Source of the DNA: Embleya hyalina
GTDB lineage: Bacteria > Actinomycetota > Actinomycetes > Streptomycetales > Streptomycetaceae
Direction of reading: 5' to 3'
Assembly: GCF_003967355.1 (NCBI RefSeq)
Contig: NZ_BIFH01000014.1
Location: 186,001 to 250,000, forward strand
Length of the DNA: 64,000 bases
The position numbers and the translations under genes were made by a program. The notes beneath the pieces were generated by a model. It did no database searches. It had not been told where the DNA came from and saw nothing but the letters and a program-made list of their open reading frames with translations. Position 1 is the first letter of the stretch. Each line of letters opens with the position of its first letter. Positions 35,412 through 44,363 of the stretch are shown here, one piece after another.

Positions 35412-36598
35412 GTGCGATTCCTCTTCTCCCAGCCGGCCGAGAACATGTTCCAGAACCGGTGCGTCGGCGGGTGTTCGGCGAACACGTCGTCGTCGAGTTC
35501 GACGCCGAAGCCGGGCGCGGTGGGGATCTCCACGTGGCCGTCGGCGGTCACCGGCAGCGCGCCGCGCACCGCGTCGAACACGTACGGCTCCAGCAGACCG
35601 TCGAAGGTCTCCAGGATCTTGAAGTTGGTGATCCCGAGCGCGGCGTGCACCGAAACCGTGGTGCACAGCGGGGAGTTGGAGTTGTGCGGGGCGACCATCA
35701 CGCCGTGCGTGTCGGCGATCGCGGCCAGTTTGCGCACCTCGGTGAGACCCCCGGCCATGGACAGGTCCGGCTGGATGATGTCCACCGCGTCGGTCGCGAA
35801 CAGTTGCTTGTACTCGTAGCGGTTGTGGAAGTGTTCGCCGCCGGAGATCGGGAACGGCGCCCGGGCGCGCAGTTCCGCGTAGCGCTCGATGTGCGTCCAG
35901 GGCATCGGCTCCTCCAGCCAGCCGATGTCGAACGGCTCCAACGCCCGCAGCAGCGCCGAGGCGGTGGTCATCGCGAACCGCGCGTGTCCCTCGACGAACA
36001 GGTCCACGTCCGGCCCGATCGCCTCGCGGACCGCGCCGACCAACTCGACCGACTGGCGCAGTTCGGCCCGGGACAACTCGTGCAGCCCGGCCCCGAACGG
36101 GTCGAACTTGAGCGCCGAATACCCCTTGGCCACGGTCTCCTTGGCCTTCGCCGCGAACACCGCCGGGTCGCGCTCGCCGTTGTACCAGCCGTTCGCGTAC
36201 ACCCGGACCCGGTTCCGGCAGGCGCCGCCGGTGAGCCGGTACACCGGCACACCCAGCGCCTTGCCTATCAGGTCGTGCATGGCCTGGTCGAAGCCGGAGA
36301 GCACGATGCCGCCGATGTCGCCGCCGCGCAGGAAGTCGCCCTGGTACAGGCGCAGCCAGATCTCCTCGGTGTCGAACGGGTCGGCGCCGATCAGGTGCCG
36401 CCGCGCCATCGCCTCGGCCAGTGCCGCGGTCTCGGCGACCCGGTAGGGGTGGGTGATCTCGCCGACGCCGGACAGGCCCTGGTCGGTGTGGACGCGGACG
36501 TAGCCGAAGTCGCGCCACGCGGTGCCCAGGAGCAGGGTCTCGACGTGGGTGATCCGGCCGGCGGGTCCGGTGGGTCGGGTGCGGTCGACGACGAGCAT
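35408..36598 (-). CDS. Enolase-superfamily sugar acid dehydratase (mandelate racemase/muconate lactonizing type)
   Basis: 396 residues. The capping domain is followed by the barrel with Lys164 and Asp166 in ALKFDPFG. Metal ligands are Glu203 (FVEGHARF), Glu229/230 (LEEPMPW) and Glu255 (GGEHFHNR). His305 in APHNSNSP is a likely acid-base residue. The layout fits acid-sugar dehydratases, which turn aldonates or uronates into 2-keto-3-deoxy acids; the exact sugar cannot be told. Its ATG overlaps the aminotransferase stop (TGATG), and its stop overlaps the next start (ATGA). Confidence 0.87.
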   Translation of the reverse strand: MLVVDRTRPTGPAGRITHVETLLLGTAWRDFGYVRVHTDQGLSGVGEITHPYRVAETAALAEAMARRHLIGADPFDTEEIWLRLYQGDFLRGGDIGGIVLSGFDQAMHDLIGKALGVPVYRLTGGACRNRVRVYANGWYNGERDPAVFAAKAKETVAKGYSALKFDPFGAGLHELSRAELRQSVELVGAVREAIGPDVDLFVEGHARFAMTTASALLRALEPFDIGWLEEPMPWTHIERYAELRARAPFPISGGEHFHNRYEYKQLFATDAVDIIQPDLSMAGGLTEVRKLAAIADTHGVMVAPHNSNSPLCTTVSVHAALGITNFKILETFDGLLEPYVFDAVRGALPVTADGHVEIPTAPGFGVELDDDVFAEHPPTHRFWNMFSAGWEKRNRT

Positions 36599-37971
36599 CA
36601 GTGGGCCGTCCCCTCGGTCGCGCCGCCCATCGTGGAGGTGCCGGCGAGTTCGTCGATGCCGCCGTCCTTGATCGCGTCCTGCACGGCCAGTTCGGTGGCG
36701 GCGATCAGGTGGTCCACGTCGGCGTCGGTGTGGGCGTACGAGATGTGACTGCGCTTGAGGTTCAACGGCAACTCGAACACGCCGTGTTCGAGCAGTCGGC
36801 GGCGGTAGCCGATGAACAGGTTCGCGTCGTTGGCGAGCAGGTCGTCGTAGCTGCGCGGCTCGCCGCCGGCCATGAAGTAGGTGACGAACACCGAGCCGTA
36901 GCCGGTGACCACGGCCGGGACGCCGAGCCGGGTGTACATCTCGGCCAGGCCGGTGCGCACTCGCTCGCCGAGGCGGAACACGTGCTCGTGGACCGGCTGT
37001 TCGCGCAGCTTGCGCAGCGTCTCCAGGGCGGCGGCGACCACCCACGGGTGGCCGTTGTAGGTGCCGGCGAAGAACGCGGGCGCGCCGGGACGGGTGCTGA
37101 ACTGCTCCATCAGGTCGGCCCGGCCGCCGAGCGCGCCGACCGGGGCGCCGTTGGCGATGGCCTTGCCGAAGGTGGTCAGGTCGGGGGTGATCCCGGCGAT
37201 CTTCTGGTAGCCGCCGAGGTCGTGCCGAAAGCCGGTGATCACCTCGTCGAAGACCAGCACCGAGCCGTGCGCGGTGCACTGTTCGCGCAGCGTGGTCAGG
37301 AACTCGGCGTCGGGCAGCAGGCAACCGACGTTGTGCGGGATCGGCTCCAGGATCACCGCGGCGATGTCCGCGCCGTGTTCGGCGAACGCGGCGCGCACCG
37401 CGGCCGGGTCGTTGAACGGCAGGACCAGGGTGGCGGCCAGCACCTCGGGCAGGATCCCGGTGGAGATCGGGTCGGGCGCGCCGACCGCCTCGGGCGAGGA
37501 GATCACGTTCAGGCTGACCGCGTCGTGCCAACCGTGGTAGCAGCCCTGGAACTTGACGATCAGCCGCCGTCCGGTCACCGCGCGGGCGACCCGCAGCGCG
37601 TGGAACGTGGCTTCGCTGCCGGTGCTGGTCAGCAGCACCTTCTCGACCGAGGGGACCAGGTCGACCAGGGTCTCGGCGAGGGTGACCTCGCCCTCGGTGA
37701 CGGCGACGCCGGTCAGGTCCAGGCGCGTCGCGGCCTCGGCCACCGCGCGCTGTACGTCGGGGTCGTTGTGGCCGAGCAGCGGCGGACCGAACGCGGAGTG
37801 GTAGTCGGTGTAGACGCGCCCCTCGGCGTCGGTGAAGGTCGCCCCGCTCGTGCCGGTGACGATCAGGTCGGTCAGGCCCGGGATCCGGCGCTGACCGCTG
37901 TTCACCCCGCCCGGAATGACCCGAAGGGCTCGGGCGGGAAGGGAGTCGGTGGCGGCTGTGCCGACACTCAT
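36598..37971 (-). CDS. Class III aminotransferase (glutamate-1-semialdehyde aminomutase-like)
   Basis: 457 residues from ATG 37971 with AAGGAG nine bases upstream. It has the fold-type I pattern: PPLLGHNDPDV, TGSEATFHALRVARA, FQGCYHGWHD, ILEPIPHN, VFDEVITGFR, and the PLP Lys in TTFGKAIANGAPVGAL. Housekeeping HemL is usually about 430 residues and next to heme genes; here the gene heads a sugar-acid operon and is divergent from IclR, so it more likely transaminates a sugar-derived keto or amino acid. Confidence 0.85.
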   Translation of the reverse strand: MSVGTAATDSLPARALRVIPGGVNSGQRRIPGLTDLIVTGTSGATFTDAEGRVYTDYHSAFGPPLLGHNDPDVQRAVAEAATRLDLTGVAVTEGEVTLAETLVDLVPSVEKVLLTSTGSEATFHALRVARAVTGRRLIVKFQGCYHGWHDAVSLNVISSPEAVGAPDPISTGILPEVLAATLVLPFNDPAAVRAAFAEHGADIAAVILEPIPHNVGCLLPDAEFLTTLREQCTAHGSVLVFDEVITGFRHDLGGYQKIAGITPDLTTFGKAIANGAPVGALGGRADLMEQFSTRPGAPAFFAGTYNGHPWVVAAALETLRKLREQPVHEHVFRLGERVRTGLAEMYTRLGVPAVVTGYGSVFVTYFMAGGEPRSYDDLLANDANLFIGYRRRLLEHGVFELPLNLKRSHISYAHTDADVDHLIAATELAVQDAIKDGGIDELAGTSTMGGATEGTAH

Positions 37972-38085
37972 CGGTGGGCTCCTTGCGTCGTTCGTGACCG
38001 TTCGGATCCGCGGCCCTGCCAGGCCGTGGACCTCCGGCGCCATCCGCCTTCGGCACGCGTCGCAGGTGGTGCATTTTCGTTTTCT

Positions 38086-38111
38086 GAACACTGTTCGACA
38101 GAGCCGAACAG
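38086..38111. promoter_or_regulatory. IclR operator site 1
   Basis: GAACA-C-TGTTC (38086-38096) overlaps CTGTTC-N9-GAACAG (38091-38111). The second arrangement recurs with the same spacing at 38167. It lies 115 nt upstream of the aminotransferase gene, between it and iclR. Confidence 0.6.
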
Positions 38112-38161
38112 TACGAGACTCTACATTTGGATGTACAAAGCAGTCAAGAGGTCTGGACCGG

Positions 38162-38185
38162 TAAAGTGTTCTGCTATGTCGAACA
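38162..38185 (+). promoter_or_regulatory. Leaderless iclR promoter overlapped by IclR operator site 2
   Basis: TAAAGT (38162-38167) could be the -10 box, 8 nt before the ATG at 38176, which has no ribosome site. TGTTC-N9-GAACA (38167-38185) covers the start of transcription and of translation, the expected place for autorepression. Confidence 0.55.
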
Positions 38186-39009
38186 GCGTTAACGAGAATG
38201 TCGAGGAGTCGAAGTACTGGGTGAAGTCCGTCGCCCGGGCCGCGGACATCCTCGAAGTGCTCTCCGCACGTGGTCCGGGGGACGGCATGAGCGTCACGGA
38301 GGTCGGTCAGGCCTGCGGGATCTCGAAGAGCGCGACCTTCGGACTGCTCCAGACCCTGCGCGGCTACGGCCTCGTATCCGACGAAGGCGAGGGGATGAAT
38401 CGGCGCTACCGGCTCGGGATGGGCCTGGCCCGACTCGGCGACCGGGCCCAGGCCCAGGTGTCGCTGCGCGACGTGGCCCGCCCGGTGCTGGCCGAGCTGA
38501 CCCGGCAGACCGGCATGGCCGCCCGCTTCGCGGTGCCCGAGGGCGGGCTCGCGGTGGTGGTCGACCAGATCGGCATAGAGCAGCGGGTCCGCCTGGACCT
38601 GCGCATGGGGGTGCGGGAACTGCCGCACTGCACGGGCCTGGGCAAGGCGATCCTGTCCGCGTTGCCCGAGGCCGAGGCGCGCGAGGTGATCCAGCGCTCC
38701 GGGCTGCCCCGGCGTACCTCGCACACCATCACCGACACCGAAACCCTGATCGCCCACCTGCGCGACGTGCGGGCGACCGGCTACGCGCTCGACGACGAGG
38801 AGGACGCGGACGGGATCTTCTGCATCGGCAGCCCGGTTCGCGACCACCGCGACCAGTGTGTGGGCGCGATCAGCATCACCGGCCTCAAGCTCGACCTGCC
38901 CGGCTGGCGATTCCAGGAACTGGGCCGCCAGGTGCGGGCCGGCGCGCTGCGGGTCAGCCGCGAACTGGGCAGCACGGAGAGTGGCGAAGGCGACATCGGC
39001 GCCGGCTGA
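38176..39009 (+). CDS. IclR family transcriptional regulator
   Basis: 277 residues from ATG 38176. The N-terminal winged helix (MSVTEVGQACGISKSATFGL) is followed by the IclR effector domain (FAVPEGGLAVVVDQIG, then LPHCTGLGKAILSALPE and CVGAISITG). IclR proteins in such loci sense a pathway sugar acid and repress its breakdown genes. It lies between the two arms of the sugar-acid island, and both operators are in its upstream gap, so it probably controls itself and the leftward operon. Confidence 0.92.
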   Translation: MSNSVNENVEESKYWVKSVARAADILEVLSARGPGDGMSVTEVGQACGISKSATFGLLQTLRGYGLVSDEGEGMNRRYRLGMGLARLGDRAQAQVSLRDVARPVLAELTRQTGMAARFAVPEGGLAVVVDQIGIEQRVRLDLRMGVRELPHCTGLGKAILSALPEAEAREVIQRSGLPRRTSHTITDTETLIAHLRDVRATGYALDDEEDADGIFCIGSPVRDHRDQCVGAISITGLKLDLPGWRFQELGRQVRAGALRVSRELGSTESGEGDIGAG

Positions 39010-39032
39010 AACCGATGGGTGAACAATCGGGT

Positions 39033-39070
39033 GAAGGGGTCGTGATGGAACAATTCGTCGCGACCCCTTC
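39033..39070 (+). terminator. Terminator after iclR
   Basis: A perfect 10-bp stem (39033-39042 with 39061-39070) with an 18-nt loop lies 23 nt after the stop. Confidence 0.6.
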
Positions 39071-39112
39071 GTGTTCCCGCGATTACGGACGATGAAAGTC
39101 GGCCAAGGGGGC

Positions 39113-39142
39113 TTGACCAGGATCGATGTCCGGGCCTACGTT
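39113..39142 (+). promoter_or_regulatory. Promoter of the rightward sugar operon
   Basis: TTGACC (39113-39118), 18 nt, TACGTT (39137-39142). It is one of the best housekeeping-type promoters in the window and would give a leader of about 190 nt before the beta-helix gene. No TGTTC-N9-GAACA site overlaps it. Confidence 0.6.
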
Positions 39143-39335
39143 CCTGGACTCATCAGGGCCCGCACGTTCGCTGCCACGAATCGTGCCCGATCGCCGGCCC
39201 TGGGTTGACGGTCCGTCACCACGGCCACGCAGCCCACCCCATGCCATCCGCCGCGCGTTTCCCTCCCCGGTCGGGAAGCGACGTCATCGGCACGCGCCAC
39301 GGGAAGCATCCTCCGTCGAAGGCCGAGGTTCCCCG

Positions 39336-41546
39336 ATGAGCACGTCCCCCACTCCTTCCACCTCCACCGCCACGCCGTCGGCTCCCGCTCCCGGGTCGTC
39401 GCGCCGGCGGCTGCTCGCCGCCGGCGGTCTCGGCGGGTTGTTGCTCGCCGGCACCGCCGCGGTGGGTTCGGCCTCGGCCGCTCCCGACGACGACCGGCAC
39501 GGCGCCGGCTCGCGCGACGTGTCGATGAGCGTGCCGAACGTGGCCGCGTTGTTGCGGATGAACGTCAAGCCCCTCGAGGCCGACGCGATGGTGCTGGTCG
39601 CCGGCTACCACGCGGCGGGCGACGGCGGCGGCATGGTGGTGCGCTGGGACCCCCGGTCGAAGCTGGCGGTCAACGGCGGCACCGTGCTCGCCGATCCCGC
39701 CGTCCGTCGGGACGGTCGGTGGATCCAGGTGCACGACGGGGTGATGGATTTCCGTCGGTTCGGCATCCTGGACGACAAGGTCCCCGCCGACGCGGCGCTC
39801 GACGCGATGGTGAACGACCCGTACATCCACCGCGTCGAGGCCCACTCCGACCTGCTCTTCGTCAAGCGCCACACCTTCGGCCGCTCCCGCATCGTGCTCG
39901 ACTTCGGCGGCCACACCGTGCGCACCACCGGCATCGAGAAGAACACGTACGACAACCCGTTCGGCGCCGTCCTGTACTTCCGGGGCAAGGTCACCGACAC
40001 CGTGGTCAAGGCCAGGCTGTCCCAGCCGATGCCGGACCTCGCGGACGTGTTCGAGGTGCCGGACAGCGCGGCGTTCAAGGTCGGCGACTGGTGGGCGGTC
40101 ACCATCGACCCCGAACCGGGCAAGGGCAAGTACGAGCAGGAGGTGCAGCGCCTGGTCGAGATCACCCAACTCGTCGACGCCACGCACATCCGGGTCGGCT
40201 ACAAGATCGGGTGGGACCTCGCCGCCGGTCGCACCTTCACCTGGACCCGGATCGAACCGGTGGACCGGGCGCACGTGCGCAACATGGTCTTCCAGGGCAT
40301 CGCCGACGGCGACCAGTACACCGGATCGCACCCGATCGCCTACGAGTACACGACCAACTGCGACGTCGAACACGTCGACGCGGTAGGCACGTTCTGGCCG
40401 GTGATCATGCGCCGCTGGTGCACCCACTACCGCACCCGCGCCTGCTCGCTGCGCAACCCGGCGAGCGTCACCTGGGGCGGCGCCGGCTATCTCACCCAGC
40501 AGATCTACTGCCTGTACGGGCACGTCGAGGACTGCCACGTGGCGAACAGCCGGCACCTCAACGACCTGACCGCCTCCGCCTACTGCTACGTGACGAACTG
40601 TCACGGCGACGGCGACGACCAGGGCCCGTTCGTGACGCACGGTCAGTTCGAGCACGATCTCGTCTACACCGGCAACTCCGGCCTGATGACCTTCGCCAAC
40701 TCCGGTGCCGCCTGGGGGTCGGTGGCCAAGCGCATCACCGTCCGCAAGCACGTGTGCTCGTGGTTCGTGGCCCGGGTGAAGATCACCGATCTGACCCTGG
40801 AGGACATGCAGGTGATCGGCAAACCCGCGCTGGCCGGCTCCGGGATGCTCTGGGTCAACGCGGACGGCGTCCAGATCCGCGGCTGTACCGCGTCGGGGCC
40901 GCTGATCGTCTCGCAGGCCTCCAACCGTTCGCAACGCGCCAACGTGATCGCCGACTCGACGTTCACCCTGGCCAAGGACGCCGAGATCACCCAGGCGAAC
41001 GTGACCAACGACCTGCACCTGGAACGGGTCACGCTCAAGGGACTGGACAACGCGGCGCTGCGCAACGCCGGTCGGCTCGTACTCACCGAGTGCACCCTGA
41101 TCGGTGCGCCGAACGCCGCACCGGTCACCGTCACCGGCGCCGCGCTGGCCGTGTCCGGCGGCGAACTGCGGGACACCGGGCTGCGGTTGGCGGGCACCGG
41201 CGAGCAGAGCGTGGCGCTGTCGCGCACCCGGCTCGGCGGCACCAACGCCGCCCGCGCGCTGCTGTCGCGCACCGGCGGCGCCCGCACGGTCCGCTGGCAG
41301 TTGGACGGTTGCGCGTCGACCACCGCCGACGCGGCCACCGCGCACGTATTGATCGGCGAGGGCACCAACCGCTACCGCGCGGCGGGCAACACCTTCGCCG
41401 GCGGCCGACTCGAACTGGCCGGCGCGGCCTTCGGCGGGACCGGCGCACTGCTGCACAGCGGCTGCGTCGAGGACGGCGTCACCCGTACCGCGATGCCCGA
41501 CGAGGGCCCGCGCGTCGCGCACACGGCCGGCAACCAGCTGATCTGA
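39336..41546 (+). CDS. Tat-secreted right-handed beta-helix protein (copy B)
   Basis: 736 residues from ATG 39336 with GAGG upstream. A Ser/Thr/Pro-rich start precedes the twin-arginine signal SRRRLLAAGGLGGLL. The body matches copy A along its length, ending in the shared CVEDGVTRTAMP. The segment from about residue 125 to 224 is almost identical to copy A at DNA level, while the rest is clearly diverged. It is the first gene of the rightward operon, ahead of a Gfo/Idh enzyme and a sugar importer, so it likely works outside the cell on the glycan source. Confidence 0.8.
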   Translation: MSTSPTPSTSTATPSAPAPGSSRRRLLAAGGLGGLLLAGTAAVGSASAAPDDDRHGAGSRDVSMSVPNVAALLRMNVKPLEADAMVLVAGYHAAGDGGGMVVRWDPRSKLAVNGGTVLADPAVRRDGRWIQVHDGVMDFRRFGILDDKVPADAALDAMVNDPYIHRVEAHSDLLFVKRHTFGRSRIVLDFGGHTVRTTGIEKNTYDNPFGAVLYFRGKVTDTVVKARLSQPMPDLADVFEVPDSAAFKVGDWWAVTIDPEPGKGKYEQEVQRLVEITQLVDATHIRVGYKIGWDLAAGRTFTWTRIEPVDRAHVRNMVFQGIADGDQYTGSHPIAYEYTTNCDVEHVDAVGTFWPVIMRRWCTHYRTRACSLRNPASVTWGGAGYLTQQIYCLYGHVEDCHVANSRHLNDLTASAYCYVTNCHGDGDDQGPFVTHGQFEHDLVYTGNSGLMTFANSGAAWGSVAKRITVRKHVCSWFVARVKITDLTLEDMQVIGKPALAGSGMLWVNADGVQIRGCTASGPLIVSQASNRSQRANVIADSTFTLAKDAEITQANVTNDLHLERVTLKGLDNAALRNAGRLVLTECTLIGAPNAAPVTVTGAALAVSGGELRDTGLRLAGTGEQSVALSRTRLGGTNAARALLSRTGGARTVRWQLDGCASTTADAATAHVLIGEGTNRYRAAGNTFAGGRLELAGAAFGGTGALLHSGCVEDGVTRTAMPDEGPRVAHTAGNQLI
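39708..40007 (+). repeat. Inverted 300-bp near-identical tract, copy B
   Basis: Partner of 32984-33283. Mismatches were seen at 39846, 39920, 39947, 39948 and 40003; on either side the similarity drops sharply. Confidence 0.8.
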
Positions 41547-41610
41547 CCCGCCCGCACCAGGGCCCGCAGCACCCTCGTATCCGCACCGCCCTCGCACCAC
41601 GGGAAGCACC

Positions 41611-42921
41611 ATGACCGCCACCGGTTCGACCACGAACACCGCCACGCCGGCCCGCACCGACCGACCGGCCATCACCGACCGACCCGTACGGTTCGCGCTG
41701 GTCGGCGCGGGCAACCGGGGTCTGACCTACACCGATTGGATCCGCCGGCACCCCGACCGCGCCGAACTGGTCGCGGTGGCCGACCCGCGCGCCTCGGCCC
41801 GGACCGCGTCCGGGGCGAGCACGCAGTTCGAGGACTGGCGACCACTGCTCGACGAGCGCATCGCGGACGCGGTGATCGTGGCCACCCAGGACCGCGAACA
41901 CGTCGAGCCGATCCTGGCGTTGGCCGCGGCCGGCTACGCGATCCTCACCGAGAAGCCGATGGCCGCCACCGAGGCGGACTGCCGGCGCATCCTGGACGGC
42001 GTGACCTCGGCCGGTGTGCCGTTCGCGGTGTGCCACGTGCTCCGGTACACCCCCTACACCGACCTGGTGAAGGGGGTCCTGGACTCCGGCGTACTCGGCT
42101 CGATCGTCAGCCTGGACCTGCTGGAGCCGGTCGGCTGGTGGCACTACGCGCACAGCTACGTACGCGGCCCGTGGAGTCGCGAGGCCGATTCGTCGCCGAT
42201 GATCCTGGCCAAGTCCTCGCACGACCTGGACTGGATCGGGTACGTCACCGGCGCCCGGATCGAGACGGTGGCGAGCTTCGGCGGCCTCGCCCACTTCAAG
42301 CCGGAGAACGCGCCGGCGGGCTCGGCCCGCAACTGCCTGGACTGCGCGGTCGAGCCCGACTGCCCCTACTCGGGACCGAAGTTGTACTTCCCGGCGCTGC
42401 GCGAGACCGGCGACGCCTGGCCGATCAACCACGTCACCGACGCCGCGCACGGGCCGGACGATCAGGCCGAGTTGGTCCGGGCGCTGCGCGAAGGCCCGTA
42501 CGGGCGCTGCGTCTACCACTGCGACAACGACGTGGTGGACCACCAGGTGGTGGCCATGCAGTTGTCCGGCGGGATCACCGCGACCTTCACGATGACCGCG
42601 TTCACCGAGCAGACGCACCGTCAGGTACGGATCTTCGGCAGCCACGGCTGGCTGCGCGGCGACGGCGAGAAGGTCACCGTGCACACCTTCGCCGACGACC
42701 GGGTGGTCACGCACGACGCGGGCGCGTCCGGGTCGAACGCGGCGGACGGACACGGCGGTGGGGACACCGCGCTGATCGACGCGTTCGTCACGGCGCTCGC
42801 CACCGGCGATCCCGCGCACATCCGCTCCAACGGCACCGACTCGCTCGGCAGCCACCTCGCCGCCTTCGCCGTCGAACGCTCCCGACTCGGCGGCAACACC
42901 GAGACCGTGCCGCGAAGTTGA
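41611..42921 (+). CDS. Gfo/Idh/MocA family sugar oxidoreductase
   Basis: 436 residues. After a Thr/Ala/Pro-rich start comes the NAD(P) fold VRFALVGAGNRG, then the family's catalytic EKPMAATEADC. A Cys-rich insertion CLDCAVEPDCPYSG (about 243-257) may bind a metal; it occurs in one sub-branch of the family. Members oxidise or reduce sugars, inositols or amino sugars. It is 64 nt after the beta-helix gene and 101 nt before the sugar-binding lipoprotein gene, in one operon. Confidence 0.9.
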   Translation: MTATGSTTNTATPARTDRPAITDRPVRFALVGAGNRGLTYTDWIRRHPDRAELVAVADPRASARTASGASTQFEDWRPLLDERIADAVIVATQDREHVEPILALAAAGYAILTEKPMAATEADCRRILDGVTSAGVPFAVCHVLRYTPYTDLVKGVLDSGVLGSIVSLDLLEPVGWWHYAHSYVRGPWSREADSSPMILAKSSHDLDWIGYVTGARIETVASFGGLAHFKPENAPAGSARNCLDCAVEPDCPYSGPKLYFPALRETGDAWPINHVTDAAHGPDDQAELVRALREGPYGRCVYHCDNDVVDHQVVAMQLSGGITATFTMTAFTEQTHRQVRIFGSHGWLRGDGEKVTVHTFADDRVVTHDAGASGSNAADGHGGGDTALIDAFVTALATGDPAHIRSNGTDSLGSHLAAFAVERSRLGGNTETVPRS

Positions 42922-43022
42922 GCGCCCGGTCGGGGCGACCGACCCCGCCGCCTCGGCCCCGCGGCCTCGGCTCCCCAGAACTGACACCCCGTCAAATCTC
43001 GCTGTCAGGAGACGCGATCCCC

Positions 43023-44282
43023 ATGAGAAGAACCATCCGCCCGCGCACCGCCCGCCTGATCGCCCTCCCGGTGCTCGCCACCGCCCTCACCGTGAGCCTG
43101 GCCGCCTGCGGCGGCTCGTCCGGCCCGGGCTCGGGCGGCAAGACCGTCACCACCTGGATGTACCCGGTGATCGCCGACGAGGCGAAGAACAAGGAGTACT
43201 GGGCGGGTCTGAGCGACGCGTTCAGCAAGGCCAACCCGGGCTACAAGGTCAAGGTCGAGACCTACCCGTGGGCCAACCGGGACACCGCGCTCGCCACCGC
43301 CATCGCGGCCAACAAGGGCCCCGACGTGGTCTATCTGGTGCCGGACCAGCTGCCCAAGTACGCGCGCAGCCTGGTGCCCGCCGACGACTACATGCCGGCC
43401 GCCGACAAGGCCGACTTCCGCAAGGCCGCGCTCGACTCGGTGAGCGTGGACGGCAAGCCGATGGCCACCCCGCTGCTGATGAGCGCCAACCCGCTGATCT
43501 GCGACAAGCGGGTGTTCGCCGCGATCGGCGAGACGAACTACCCGAGCACGTGGGACGACCTGCTCAACCTGGCGCCGAAGCTGAAGGAGAAGGGCTACCA
43601 GGCGACCAGCTACAGCGGCGACACCCAGCAGACGCTGAACCTGACCTGGTACCCGATGCTCTGGCAGGCGGGCGGGGACGTGTTCGCCGCCGACGGCAAG
43701 TCGGTCGCGTTCAACTCCGAGGCCGGGGTCAAGGCGCTGACCTACCTCAAGACCCTGGTGGAGAAGGGCTACACGGACAAGGACCAGGTCACCACCACGC
43801 CCAAGCTGGAGCAGACCCCGGTGGCCAAGGGCAAGGTCGCCTGCACCTGGCAGAACACCCCGGCCGACGTGGAGAAGTTCTGGGGCAAGGACAACATCGT
43901 GGTCAAGCCCCCGCTCAAGGACGCCAAGTCGGCGGGCTACGGCACGGTCGGCTCGTTCGCGATGCTCAAGGGCGCCAACAAGGACGCCGCGGGCAAGTGG
44001 ATCTCGTTCGTGTCCAAGCCGGAGAACAGCCTGGCCCTGGTCAAGTCCAACGGCTACTTCCCGGCCCGCACCTCGGCCGCCGACCCGTACCCGGGCGACG
44101 CGCTCCAGGCGGACGTGGCCAAGACGCTCGACGTGATGAGCTCCGGCCCGCTCAAGGAGAAGTCGCGCGACGTGATGGGCGTGCTCGCGCCGGAGATCCA
44201 GGCCGCGCTGATCGGCAACAAGAGCCCCAAGGACGCGCTGAACGACGCGGCCAAGGCGGCGAACGCGCTGCTCGCGCGCTGA
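43023..44282 (+). CDS. Sugar ABC transporter, substrate-binding lipoprotein
   Basis: 419 residues from ATG 43023 with AGGAG upstream. The lipobox LAAC at about residue 29 anchors it to the outer face of the membrane. The rest is a family 1 (CUT1) solute-binding protein: TTWMYPVIADEAKN, GPDVVYLVPDQLPKY, STWDDLLNLAPKLKEKG, MLWQAGGDVF. It delivers a sugar, probably an oligosaccharide or sugar acid, to the two permeases that follow. No ATPase gene is nearby, so a shared one such as MsiK is likely used, as is usual in streptomycetes. Confidence 0.93.
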   Translation: MRRTIRPRTARLIALPVLATALTVSLAACGGSSGPGSGGKTVTTWMYPVIADEAKNKEYWAGLSDAFSKANPGYKVKVETYPWANRDTALATAIAANKGPDVVYLVPDQLPKYARSLVPADDYMPAADKADFRKAALDSVSVDGKPMATPLLMSANPLICDKRVFAAIGETNYPSTWDDLLNLAPKLKEKGYQATSYSGDTQQTLNLTWYPMLWQAGGDVFAADGKSVAFNSEAGVKALTYLKTLVEKGYTDKDQVTTTPKLEQTPVAKGKVACTWQNTPADVEKFWGKDNIVVKPPLKDAKSAGYGTVGSFAMLKGANKDAAGKWISFVSKPENSLALVKSNGYFPARTSAADPYPGDALQADVAKTLDVMSSGPLKEKSRDVMGVLAPEIQAALIGNKSPKDALNDAAKAANALLAR

Positions 44283-44290
44283 CCCCGACC

Positions 44291-44319
44291 GGGCGGCCCG
44301 ACTCCCGTGCGGGCCGCCC
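44291..44319 (+). terminator. Intra-operon hairpin between binding protein and permeases
   Basis: A perfect 10-bp GC stem (44291-44300 with 44310-44319) with a 9-nt loop lies 8 nt after the binding-protein stop. It probably stabilises or attenuates the mRNA so the binding protein is made in excess. Confidence 0.6.
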
Positions 44320-44363
44320 ACCCTTCGTTGTTCCATCCGCCTTCCCAGCCCCAGGAGGTCCCC

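Noticed and set aside
36601-38175. Long + strand frame reaching into iclR from the left
   Set aside because: It is antisense to the aminotransferase; the IclR family start and the operator/-10 layout place the real start at 38176.
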